Positions 24,115 to 32,059 of a DNA stretch of 37,928 bases are shown one piece after another (within the stretch, counting starts at the first letter, position 1; each line of letters starts with the position of its first letter). Location: assembly GCA_024398955.1 (NCBI GenBank), contig JAKSIG010000026.1, positions 1-37,928 of the forward strand. Direction: 5' to 3'. Both the position numbers and the translations under genes were made by a program. This DNA comes from Fibrobacter sp. GTDB lineage: Bacteria > Fibrobacterota > Fibrobacteria > Fibrobacterales > Fibrobacteraceae. A model generated the notes under the pieces. It had not been told where the DNA came from, made no database searches, and saw only the letters and a program-made list of their open reading frames with translations.

Positions 24115-27100
24115 AAAAAAAGGGCTTTATTAAAACATGGCTTTGTTGCGGTCTTTTTTTCCGCAATGTTCGGTATTGTTGGCTGCGGTGACTCCATTAC
24201 AGAAAATTCGCAAATCGTCAATCAGAGCGGATTAGAAGTTGTAGATGGCGTTGCGGATCTGCCGAAATGTACTTCCGAAAATAACGGGCAAATGGTTTGG
24301 CTATCGGATCTGAACCAGGCGAGGGCCTGTTCCAATGGTGACTGGTATGCCATTACCGATACATTGCCCCCGTCTAACCTTAAATGCTATACAGAACCCT
24401 TAAAAGATAAATCTGGCCTTGCTATTCTTTGTAACGGGGATTCGATTGGCGTTGTATTGAACGGATCCGATGGAACCAACGGTAAGCCTGGCGAAAATGG
24501 GGTAGGGGCAGACGGTAAAGATGGAGCGGGATGTTCTGTTAAGCAATTTGCAACGGATTCTCTTAAAATCAAGTGCGGCTCCGATTCTGTAAGTATATCC
24601 TTAACCACATCGGCTGCAGATACGCTTTCTCCCGTAGATTCCCTGGTTTTAGACTCAGAAGCCATTGTCACCGAAGTTGAAGATGTTGGCGGCTATTCTC
24701 AGAAGGGACCATTCCTGATGGGTTCTGCAGTTAAGGTTGTGGGCTTGTTAAATGGACGTACCTTGAAGCAGACTGGCAACATTTTTGAGGGTCGCATTAC
24801 TAACGATAAGGGCGAATTCAATATAAAAACCGTAAAGATGCCTTCTCAGTACGCCATACTTGTTGCTGAGGGATATTACCTGAACGAAATTACGGGTGAA
24901 CCGACTGAATCCAAAATTTCGCTGAATGCCTTGACTAATCTAAAGGGGCGAACCAACGTTAATGTCAATATCCTAACCCACCTGGAGTATGACAGGGCCT
25001 TTAATCTTGTAACGAAACATGGATTAAGCGTGCGCCAGGCTAAAGATTCTGCCGACAGAGAAGTGTTTAGGGCCTTTCATTTAGACGCCATGGGTATTAG
25101 TGGCTTTTTTGAAGATTTTAATGTAGGCGGTACTGGAGATGGGGATGCAGCCCTGCTTGCTATTTCTATTCTCTTGCAAAACAAGAATACAGTCTCTGGA
25201 CTGCAGACTTTGGTTTCCAACATTTCTTCTGATTTAGCTTCTGATGGGTTCTGGAATGACGATTCTACAAGGGCCGCAATTGCGGACTGGGCTAGCGATG
25301 TAGAGGGCCGTGGCCTACTTGATTCTTTTAGAACAAATGTGGCTTCTTGGGGATTCGGCCATAAGGTTGCCAACTTTGAACCTTTGATTCAAAATTACTG
25401 GCGTACAGAACTAGGGCTTGGATCTTGTGGAGATTCTGTTCCTGTCGGAACCATTGCCTATGTTACTAACGAACGTAGCAGCATGTATGCTAAATCATTC
25501 GAAGACGTGAGCAAGTCTGATGTTCGATTTATTTGTGCAGAAAAAACGGATGGCACCAAGGCGTGGCGCCCGGCCATCGCCGAAGAAAAAGATACGTATC
25601 AGTGGGACGCCGGAGATATTGGTGATCGCAAAACCGGTAAAATTACAGGGTCTAGCTATGTGTATGGTGCAGATGAACTAGGGCAAGGAGACTATATGTG
25701 GAGAACTCATGGCGGTATCGAGGATTCTTTACAGACTTGCACTCCAGATAAACAAAACCAGTATACCTTTTATAGGAAATACGATGCAAGTAACGTTGCT
25801 TACGGAACTGCCTATGATGAGAGGCTTTTTCAGTGTAAAAATGGACGTTGGGTCTCATGCGCAGATAAGTCTTTGGCCGATACCGCAGGCTGGGGGCAAG
25901 AGCCTGCAGAAGATGGATTGATTCGCGAAGCGAATGTTGAGCGCTGGTGGGATAATCCTGTCGGCGTTTGGGGTGAAAAGTACATTTTGAAAAAAGGCTT
26001 GTACGTATATGACGAGGTAGAAGGTGTATGGCGTTTGACTGTTGACTATGAAAAATTGGGTCAATGGGGTTGCACTACAAAGAATGCAGGGAAAATCCAG
26101 GTAATTGAAGATGAATACTTCATGTGCAGGTATGTGGAGCCGGTTATGGAGGGCGTGTATGGAAACGGAGATGGTAAGGTTTATTGGCACTACGATGATG
26201 ATTACAAGGATGAATCGGTTGAAAATTTTCAGAATGTAGAGTTTTATCCCAATTACCATTATTGGTCTCGCCTTCGTGTTAACAATCCGGAAAACTTGCT
26301 AGATGAGGTTTGTAACCAGGAAGTTAAGATGGTTAAGGGCAAGGCCTCCTCCAAGCAGCAGTATGTTTGTGAGAATGGTCGGTGGCGAGATGCTGATATT
26401 TCCGAAGAAAGAATTGGTCAAATATGCACAAGCGACAAAGTTGGATCTCTAAGCGAGAATAAGGACTCTGTATGTCGTGAAGACCATGTATGGAGTAAAC
26501 CGACGTTCCATGATTTTATTGCTGGTGATGAGGCTCTTTTTAATACCTCAGTGACTTATGATTCGATTGAAGATGAAAGAGATGGGCAACACTACCGAGT
26601 TGTCAAGATTTCCCTTGATTATGTTGACAATGATGAAACGGATCGCCACTACGAGCATACGTGGATGGCAGAAAACCTGCGTTATTCCAATGCATCGATG
26701 GAAGGTCAGTACCGTTGCCAGAAAACTTTGGTATACGACGATAAATCGGGATGTGCCGCCGGGGGACTTTATTACACATGGACTGCAGCCATGAATTATC
26801 CTAAAAAGTGGCAGAGTATTTATGTTTGGGATCTTGAAACATGGGACCAAGACGATAGACGAGGAATTTGTCCTGAAGGATATCATGTTCCCAACGGTAC
26901 AGAATGGGGAACTTTGTATACAGCTACTTCTCATTTAGATGACGGAACGGGAAAAGCCTTGTTTAGCAAGTTGTCTGGTGGAACAGATGAATTGGGCCTG
27001 AATCTTTTGAAAGCTGGATATTACCCTGGGGACGAGGATTTGTATTCCTCCATTAGCGATCTTGATAAGAGTGCTTCATATTGGACTGCTGAACAAGCAT

Positions 27101-27231
27101 TCGATAGCCCAACAGAAGCTTGGTGTTACGGAGTAAGATCCGGATCCGCCTGTGATAAGAGTTATTTTGTTCCTGTTCGTTGTATGAAGGACTACGAAGG
27201 AATGAATGAAGGCCGTTCAGAACAGAAATAA
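24112..27231 (+). CDS. Fibrobacter-type lipoprotein with collagen-like stretch, QKGPF domain and FISUMP domain
   Basis: The 1039-residue protein has the lipobox GIVGC (Cys 25), a collagen-like Gly-x-y stretch at 118-139 (GSDGTNGKPGENG), a domain from about 193 to 435 starting GGYSQKGPF and shared with the lipoprotein at 29241, then several Cys/Trp-containing blocks (VRFICAEKTDG, LFQCKNGRWVSC, QYVCENGRWRD), and a C-terminal FISUMP domain from about 810 (WMAENLRY, GGLYYTWTAAM, GICPEGYHVPNGTEWGTLY, ending FVPVRCMKD). These are surface or secreted building blocks typical of Fibrobacter; the role is probably binding or adhesion, without evidence for enzyme activity. The start is TTG, because no in-frame ATG comes before the signal peptide core and a GGAG precedes the TTG. 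Confidence 0.85.
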   Translation: MKKRALLKHGFVAVFFSAMFGIVGCGDSITENSQIVNQSGLEVVDGVADLPKCTSENNGQMVWLSDLNQARACSNGDWYAITDTLPPSNLKCYTEPLKDKSGLAILCNGDSIGVVLNGSDGTNGKPGENGVGADGKDGAGCSVKQFATDSLKIKCGSDSVSISLTTSAADTLSPVDSLVLDSEAIVTEVEDVGGYSQKGPFLMGSAVKVVGLLNGRTLKQTGNIFEGRITNDKGEFNIKTVKMPSQYAILVAEGYYLNEITGEPTESKISLNALTNLKGRTNVNVNILTHLEYDRAFNLVTKHGLSVRQAKDSADREVFRAFHLDAMGISGFFEDFNVGGTGDGDAALLAISILLQNKNTVSGLQTLVSNISSDLASDGFWNDDSTRAAIADWASDVEGRGLLDSFRTNVASWGFGHKVANFEPLIQNYWRTELGLGSCGDSVPVGTIAYVTNERSSMYAKSFEDVSKSDVRFICAEKTDGTKAWRPAIAEEKDTYQWDAGDIGDRKTGKITGSSYVYGADELGQGDYMWRTHGGIEDSLQTCTPDKQNQYTFYRKYDASNVAYGTAYDERLFQCKNGRWVSCADKSLADTAGWGQEPAEDGLIREANVERWWDNPVGVWGEKYILKKGLYVYDEVEGVWRLTVDYEKLGQWGCTTKNAGKIQVIEDEYFMCRYVEPVMEGVYGNGDGKVYWHYDDDYKDESVENFQNVEFYPNYHYWSRLRVNNPENLLDEVCNQEVKMVKGKASSKQQYVCENGRWRDADISEERIGQICTSDKVGSLSENKDSVCREDHVWSKPTFHDFIAGDEALFNTSVTYDSIEDERDGQHYRVVKISLDYVDNDETDRHYEHTWMAENLRYSNASMEGQYRCQKTLVYDDKSGCAAGGLYYTWTAAMNYPKKWQSIYVWDLETWDQDDRRGICPEGYHVPNGTEWGTLYTATSHLDDGTGKALFSKLSGGTDELGLNLLKAGYYPGDEDLYSSISDLDKSASYWTAEQAFDSPTEAWCYGVRSGSACDKSYFVPVRCMKDYEGMNEGRSEQK

Positions 27232-27247
27232 TTCTTACGAGAGTTTT

Positions 27248-27275
27248 AAGGTCCCCGCATGGCGGGGACTTTTAC
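27248..27275 (+). terminator. Intrinsic terminator after the locus A lipoprotein
   Basis: GTCCCCGC (27251-27258) and GCGGGGAC (27262-27269) form a perfect 8-bp stem with an ATG loop, followed by TTTT at 27270-27273. The rest of the gap to 27347 shows nothing firm. Confidence 0.88.
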
Positions 27276-27347
27276 ACATTTTGTCGATTTCCTACAAAAG
27301 AGAACGGATTTATATGATGATTTTGTCATATTTTCGTACGTTTCTCG

Positions 27348-27377
27348 TTGACACCTTGTAGTTGATTTTTACATTTA
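27348..27377 (+). promoter_or_regulatory. Promoter of locus B
   Basis: TTGACA at 27348-27353, a 16-base spacer, then TACATTTA at 27370-27377. The leader would be about 20 bases and contains GAGAG before the ATG at 27403. Confidence 0.65.
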
Positions 27378-27402
27378 CATGGAATTTTAATCGAGAGATC
27401 CT

Positions 27403-29229
27403 ATGAACAAGAAATCAAAGACTTCTTTGTTTGGCAGGGCTGCTCTAGTTGCCTTGGCCACATCTGCAATGGCTTTTGCACAGCAGCCCGCTGCTACACC
27501 TGCAACCGCAGCTCCCGCAGTTTCTGCAAATGCGGCTTCTGCCTACGCCGAAATGGATGACGCTTCCGCTGCAACCGCAGCTCCCGCCGCTCCTGCTGCA
27601 GCTTCTGCTCCCGCCGCAAACCAGGCTCAGGCCTATGCCGAAATGGAACCGGCCCCTGCTGCAGCTCCTGCTGAACCTGCTCCGGTAGAGGCTGCTCCGG
27701 CACCTGAGGCCGCCCCGGCTTCTGCCCCCGCAGCAACGGTTCCTGCAGAAGGTGGCGAAGCTCAGGCTGCTTCTATCTTTGTTCAGGATCCTGCCATTTT
27801 CCATCAGCGTCAGGCTGACTTGGAAAAGTTGAAGGGAAGTCTCGAAAACGTAAACGAAGGCCTCGATGCCTTGCTGGCTGACGCAAGCCACATTGCAAAA
27901 ATGAACGACCAGTGCTCTGCCGTTAGCATTAACGATGTGATGGGCGATGAATGCTGGACCTTCTATCAGGTAGAATTGCCTGCCTTCGAAGAAAAGTACA
28001 TGCAGGTAACTGGCGAAGTCCGACTGGGACACATGGAAACCGCCCGCGGTCTCGAAGACCGTAAGTTGCAGATTAATGCCTGCGTAGACGCTCTCTATAG
28101 CTTTGCCGCATCAAAGGACCAGTTCCTGAACCTGAAGGGCGGTGTCTATCTGGAACCGCTGGCCAAGGGTTTCGAAGCTCACTACGACTTTACCCTGCAG
28201 TACGAACCTAACCACCGTAAGCACGCCTTCGAAATTGCCCAGAAGTGGGGCGAAACCTGCCGCGAAATGGTGACTCGTCAAGATGGCGAGGGCTTTGCTC
28301 CCTACTTTATCGAACGACTCGAAAAGCTGAACAAGGAACTGGCTGCCAACAAGTCCCTGGCTGTCTATAAGGTGGATACGACTGCCGCACCCACCGTGTA
28401 CATGGACATTTCCAAGCCGGTTCGCAGTGCCTACTACCTGAACGGCGTAAAGCTGTTCCATAGCCGCATCGGTGCTGGCCCTGCCGAAGAAAGTAACATC
28501 CGCATCAAGTTCGAAAAGGGTGCCGCCGTTGTTGAAGGTGCCGATGTTGTTGTACAGCATGGCAAGCCTCAGCAGTTCAAGGGTGCTGTGCAGTTTGCAG
28601 AAAAGGCTGCCACCATGAATGGCCGCTGGGTCTGGGAAAACAAGGGCAACACCGAGGGTGTTGACTTTGGACCGATTTACGACGCCGACTCCCTGGCTGT
28701 CGCTCAGGCAGAACAGGCTGCTGCCGCCCAGAAGGCTGCCGAAGAAAAGGCCGCCGAAGAATCCAAGGCTATTGAAAATCGTCGCGGCGCACACTTCTCT
28801 CCCTGGATTGCAGTTTCCGGTGCATTTGCTCCCTTTACCGACAAGAGTGTGATTGGCTTTAAGGATGTAGAAAAGAATGACCTGATGATTATCGCTGATG
28901 GTGCTGCTGCTGCCCGAGTCCGCCTGAACTTTGGTGAAACTGGCGACGGCTATGTGGCTGTGGGTGCCGGTGGTTACATTGGTGCTGGTATCAAGGGTGG
29001 CCTGCAGCGCTTGTATGCTGCTCCGTTGGCTCAGCTGGAACTTGGCTACAAGGCCTTTGGCGTTCGCGAAACCGCAGTGATTGCTATTCCCGAAGACGAT
29101 TCCAAGGAATGGATGCAGTTCCGCAGTGGCTTGTTCTATAAGTTCGGCTACTTTGGTGTCGAACTTGGTCACGATATGATTACGAACCTCGGTCAGGGCG
29201 GCTACGTGTCCGTCTTCTTTGAAATGTAA
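27403..29229 (+). CDS. Four-cysteine periplasmic protein with Ala/Pro-rich arm and barrel-like C-terminus, locus B
   Basis: The 608-residue protein has a signal peptide (FGRAALVALATSAMAFA), an Ala/Pro-rich arm at about 27-122 that holds two copies of AxAYAEM (46-52 and 76-82), and then a core paralogous to the locus A protein, with C171, C184, C227 and C286 at almost identical spacing. Residues 465-608 are rich in amphipathic beta-strands and end in GGYVSVFFEM, typical of outer-membrane proteins; the locus A protein has two hydrophobic helices there instead. The Pro-rich arm could cross the cell wall. Codon use is the biased type of a highly expressed gene. An 11-base gap leads to the next gene. 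No known family is recognised. Confidence 0.8.
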   Translation: MNKKSKTSLFGRAALVALATSAMAFAQQPAATPATAAPAVSANAASAYAEMDDASAATAAPAAPAAASAPAANQAQAYAEMEPAPAAAPAEPAPVEAAPAPEAAPASAPAATVPAEGGEAQAASIFVQDPAIFHQRQADLEKLKGSLENVNEGLDALLADASHIAKMNDQCSAVSINDVMGDECWTFYQVELPAFEEKYMQVTGEVRLGHMETARGLEDRKLQINACVDALYSFAASKDQFLNLKGGVYLEPLAKGFEAHYDFTLQYEPNHRKHAFEIAQKWGETCREMVTRQDGEGFAPYFIERLEKLNKELAANKSLAVYKVDTTAAPTVYMDISKPVRSAYYLNGVKLFHSRIGAGPAEESNIRIKFEKGAAVVEGADVVVQHGKPQQFKGAVQFAEKAATMNGRWVWENKGNTEGVDFGPIYDADSLAVAQAEQAAAAQKAAEEKAAEESKAIENRRGAHFSPWIAVSGAFAPFTDKSVIGFKDVEKNDLMIIADGAAAARVRLNFGETGDGYVAVGAGGYIGAGIKGGLQRLYAAPLAQLELGYKAFGVRETAVIAIPEDDSKEWMQFRSGLFYKFGYFGVELGHDMITNLGQGGYVSVFFEM

Positions 29230-29240
29230 TGGAGGGCAAA

Positions 29241-31961
29241 ATGAAGAATTTCAATAAATTGCTCGTTGCTGGTGGCTTTGCCGCTGTTGCCTTTACCGCA
29301 TGCTCTATGGTTGATGAATACGACCAGGAACTGGTCGATCGACTCGAAGCAAATGAAATCGCAGTCAGGGATTCTATTGAAGAAGCCAAGAAAGACTCTA
29401 TGCAGGCAGTCAAGGATTCTATTCAGAAGGTTGACGATGCTACCTGCGATTCCGTCTTTATTGACCCCCGTGACTCTGTAAGCTATAACTTGATCCGAGT
29501 CTATGACGCTGCAACCGATGGTGGCAAGGCTCACTGCTGGTTCAAGGAAAACTTGAAGTACGAAAACGACGACTCCGAATGCTACGAAGGCGAAAAGGGA
29601 GCCGCAAAGAAGTGCAAGAAGTATGGTCGCCTGTATCAGGGCTCCAAACTTGCCGGTGTTTGCCCCGAAGGTACTCACGTGGCTACCTTGGCCGACTGGC
29701 AGCACCTCTACAAGGTTCAGAAGATTGAAAAGTTGGGTGCCGCAGCTCTCAAGGCTACCGAAGATGACGACTGGGCAATGGGCGATGGCCCCAAGGCTAC
29801 AGACGTATTCGGCTTCTCTGCTGTAGCAGGTGGTGCCTACGATACCGACGAAGAATACTACTCCGTTGGCGAAGCCGGATTCTGGTGGCTTGTTTCTAGC
29901 GACAAGATGGCCTCCTTCTCTATCCATCGCGATGATGAAGATCCTACCATCCAGTCCAAGGTTAGCGATATCAAGAACCTGTATTACTCTGTACGCTGCG
30001 TTGTGGGTGAGGGCCCTGATCCTTCTTCCAAGGATGATGACGATAAGGGCGGTAGCGAAAACGACACTCCGACTCAGGAAGAAATTAATGAGATTACCAA
30101 GGTGACCATTACGGGTTTTGCTCAGAAGGGCCCCTTTGTGAAGGGTTCCAAGGTTACTGCATACGAACTTGAAAACGGTTCTACCTTGAAACAGGTGGGC
30201 AACCCCTTTACCGGTACTGTTGAAAAGGACGACGGTCAGTTTACGGTTAAGGATATTACCTTGTCCTCTCAGTTTGCCATGCTCTCGGTCGAAGGTTATT
30301 ACAAGAGCGAAGTGACTGGAGAAATTAGCTCCAACACTTTGGTCTTGAACGCATACACCGATTTGACCAAGCGTACAAAGGTAAACGTCAACCTGTTGAC
30401 CCATTTGGAATATGACCGCTTGGCATACTTGGTCAAGGAAAAGGGCATGCGCTTTACGACTGCTAAGGAAACTGCAGAAAGCGAAGTGTTCAAGGCCTTC
30501 TTTATTGATTCCGATGACTTTGCCATTGCCGAAGATCTTGATGTAAACGGAACCTCTGATGCAGACATTGCTCTTCAGGCCATTTCTATTATGGTTCTTG
30601 GTGGCAATACCGAAGGCCAGGTAACCGACATGCTTAAGTCTATCAGCACCGAAATTGCCAAGATAGGCAAGTTCGAAAATGATTCTATCAAGGCAAGAAT
30701 TGCAGACTGGCTGGCCGAACAGGATTTGAATGGCAAGCATTTTGCCAACGTCCGTAAGGCTGTTGGTGGCGAATCTGGCAAGCTTGAAGAAATCCTGGCT
30801 AATTACTGGCTGCGTGTGTATGGCATGGATACTGTTTCCTGCACCAAGGCAGACGAAGGCAAGATTGTGTGGACAGAAAATCAGTCTAGCAAGAACTACA
30901 AGGATAGTCGCGTACGTTTTATTTGCAAGGATAGCCAGTGGACTTTGGCTTCTGATCTGGAAAAGGATACTGAAGGCTGGAAGGCAGCAAAGAATGCTGG
31001 CGACGTCAGAAATGGTTCTGTGAACAATGATTCCGTTTATGTGTTCGAGGATGGTTCCTGGCGCGAAGGATACTCTTTGGATAGCACCCTTAAGCTTCGT
31101 GGTTGCATTGCAGAACGTGACCGCGAGGTTAGCAAGGGTGCTGATGGTAAGTGGTACATTTGCGATAATAAGAAATGGGGGCTTACTTCTGAATTGAAGG
31201 GTCCCTTCGCAAAGTATTCTCCAGATGATAAACTGAAATTCTACAATCTTGACATTACCAATGTAGAATTGGATACCATGATTGATAGTCGTGATGGCCA
31301 GGTTTATAGAATTGCTTCGATAACAGATTCTTATAATAGAAAGAAACTTACATGGATGATAGATAACCTCAACTATAATCCTAAAAAAGATGATCCTGCT
31401 TATGAAAATGCCGCTGACGGAGTGCAAAGTTGGTGCTATGATGGTTTAGACTACAATTGTATGATTGCTGGTAGACTGTACACGTGGACGGCCGCTCTGA
31501 ATATTGCTCCTGAATATCAGGAAAAAATTGTCAATGCTGAATTTTATATTGTGAATGAGGAGATCGGTGATTATGCGGAAGAGACTGGTGCGTCAGACCC
31601 CGTTATATACATGTTTGAGAAACATCAAGGAATTTGCCCGGATGGCTGGAGGCTTCCGGATGCTTATGAAGTAGTCACCTTTATTCCTGATGATCGATAC
31701 ACCGCAGCAGTGACTGCCTATGACGATATATGGGGCGCATCTCCAGGAAATAATCTTGCTGGTTATAGCTTTATTCCGACTGGCTATCGTGATGGTGTTG
31801 AATCTAAATTTGTAATGGATGGTGCCTATATGTGGTACTCTGAAGTACAAGTTTCTTTGGATGAGGCCGAGGTTCTTCTGTTGAAGGGGGGGGCTATCAC
31901 CATGTCTTATAATGTACTGAAGAATACTGCAGCTTCTGTTCGTTGTGTGAAAGCGAATTAA
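29241..31961 (+). CDS. Fibrobacter-type lipoprotein with two FISUMP domains and a QKGPF domain
   Basis: The 906-residue protein starts with a lipoprotein signal (LLVAGGFAAVAFTAC, Cys 21), followed by a charged heptad-like stretch at 25-66 similar to a short coiled coil. An N-terminal FISUMP domain lies at about 77-257 (WFKENLKY, GVCPEGTHVATLADWQHLY, YYSVRCVVGEG), the QKGPF domain at about 290-530, Cys/Trp blocks at 535-660, and a second FISUMP domain at about 684-905 (WMIDNLNY, GRLYTWTAAL, GICPDGWRLPDAYEV, SVRCVKAN). I start at the ATG at 29241 because GGAGG at 29231-29235 lies before it and overlaps the ATG at 29229. The last roughly 700 bases use AT-rich codons (AAA, AGA, ATA), unlike the rest. 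A G8 run lies near the end. The gene is in an operon with the 27403 gene. Confidence 0.87.
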   Translation: MKNFNKLLVAGGFAAVAFTACSMVDEYDQELVDRLEANEIAVRDSIEEAKKDSMQAVKDSIQKVDDATCDSVFIDPRDSVSYNLIRVYDAATDGGKAHCWFKENLKYENDDSECYEGEKGAAKKCKKYGRLYQGSKLAGVCPEGTHVATLADWQHLYKVQKIEKLGAAALKATEDDDWAMGDGPKATDVFGFSAVAGGAYDTDEEYYSVGEAGFWWLVSSDKMASFSIHRDDEDPTIQSKVSDIKNLYYSVRCVVGEGPDPSSKDDDDKGGSENDTPTQEEINEITKVTITGFAQKGPFVKGSKVTAYELENGSTLKQVGNPFTGTVEKDDGQFTVKDITLSSQFAMLSVEGYYKSEVTGEISSNTLVLNAYTDLTKRTKVNVNLLTHLEYDRLAYLVKEKGMRFTTAKETAESEVFKAFFIDSDDFAIAEDLDVNGTSDADIALQAISIMVLGGNTEGQVTDMLKSISTEIAKIGKFENDSIKARIADWLAEQDLNGKHFANVRKAVGGESGKLEEILANYWLRVYGMDTVSCTKADEGKIVWTENQSSKNYKDSRVRFICKDSQWTLASDLEKDTEGWKAAKNAGDVRNGSVNNDSVYVFEDGSWREGYSLDSTLKLRGCIAERDREVSKGADGKWYICDNKKWGLTSELKGPFAKYSPDDKLKFYNLDITNVELDTMIDSRDGQVYRIASITDSYNRKKLTWMIDNLNYNPKKDDPAYENAADGVQSWCYDGLDYNCMIAGRLYTWTAALNIAPEYQEKIVNAEFYIVNEEIGDYAEETGASDPVIYMFEKHQGICPDGWRLPDAYEVVTFIPDDRYTAAVTAYDDIWGASPGNNLAGYSFIPTGYRDGVESKFVMDGAYMWYSEVQVSLDEAEVLLLKGGAITMSYNVLKNTAASVRCVKAN
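31886..31893 (+). repeat. G8 homopolymer inside a lipoprotein gene
   Basis: Eight consecutive G bases (reading AAG GGG GGG GCT) lie about 70 bases before the stop. Gain or loss of one base would change the last 20 or so residues, including the conserved SVRC end of the FISUMP domain. Confidence 0.85.
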
Positions 31962-31977
31962 CCTAAAATATTTCAAT

Positions 31978-32005
31978 AAAAGGCCCCTTTTTAAGGGGTC
32001 TTTTA
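31978..32005 (+). terminator. Intrinsic terminator after locus B
   Basis: AGGCCCC (31981-31987) pairs with GGGGTCT (31995-32001) with one G-T pair; a T run follows at 32001-32004. It separates locus B from the FecR-like set downstream, though readthrough is possible. Confidence 0.8.
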
Positions 32006-32059
32006 TAATTGCCGTAAGAATATTGTTACATTTTGAGTGTACTAAAAGAAAGGATTGAT

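Noticed and set aside
28111..29172. A 353-codon minus-strand open frame
   Set aside because: It is the shadow of the strongly codon-biased gene at 27403.
29202..31427. A 741-codon minus-strand open frame
   Set aside because: It is antisense to the lipoprotein gene at 29241, whose domains and codon bias show the real strand. It has no start site or recognisable protein pattern.
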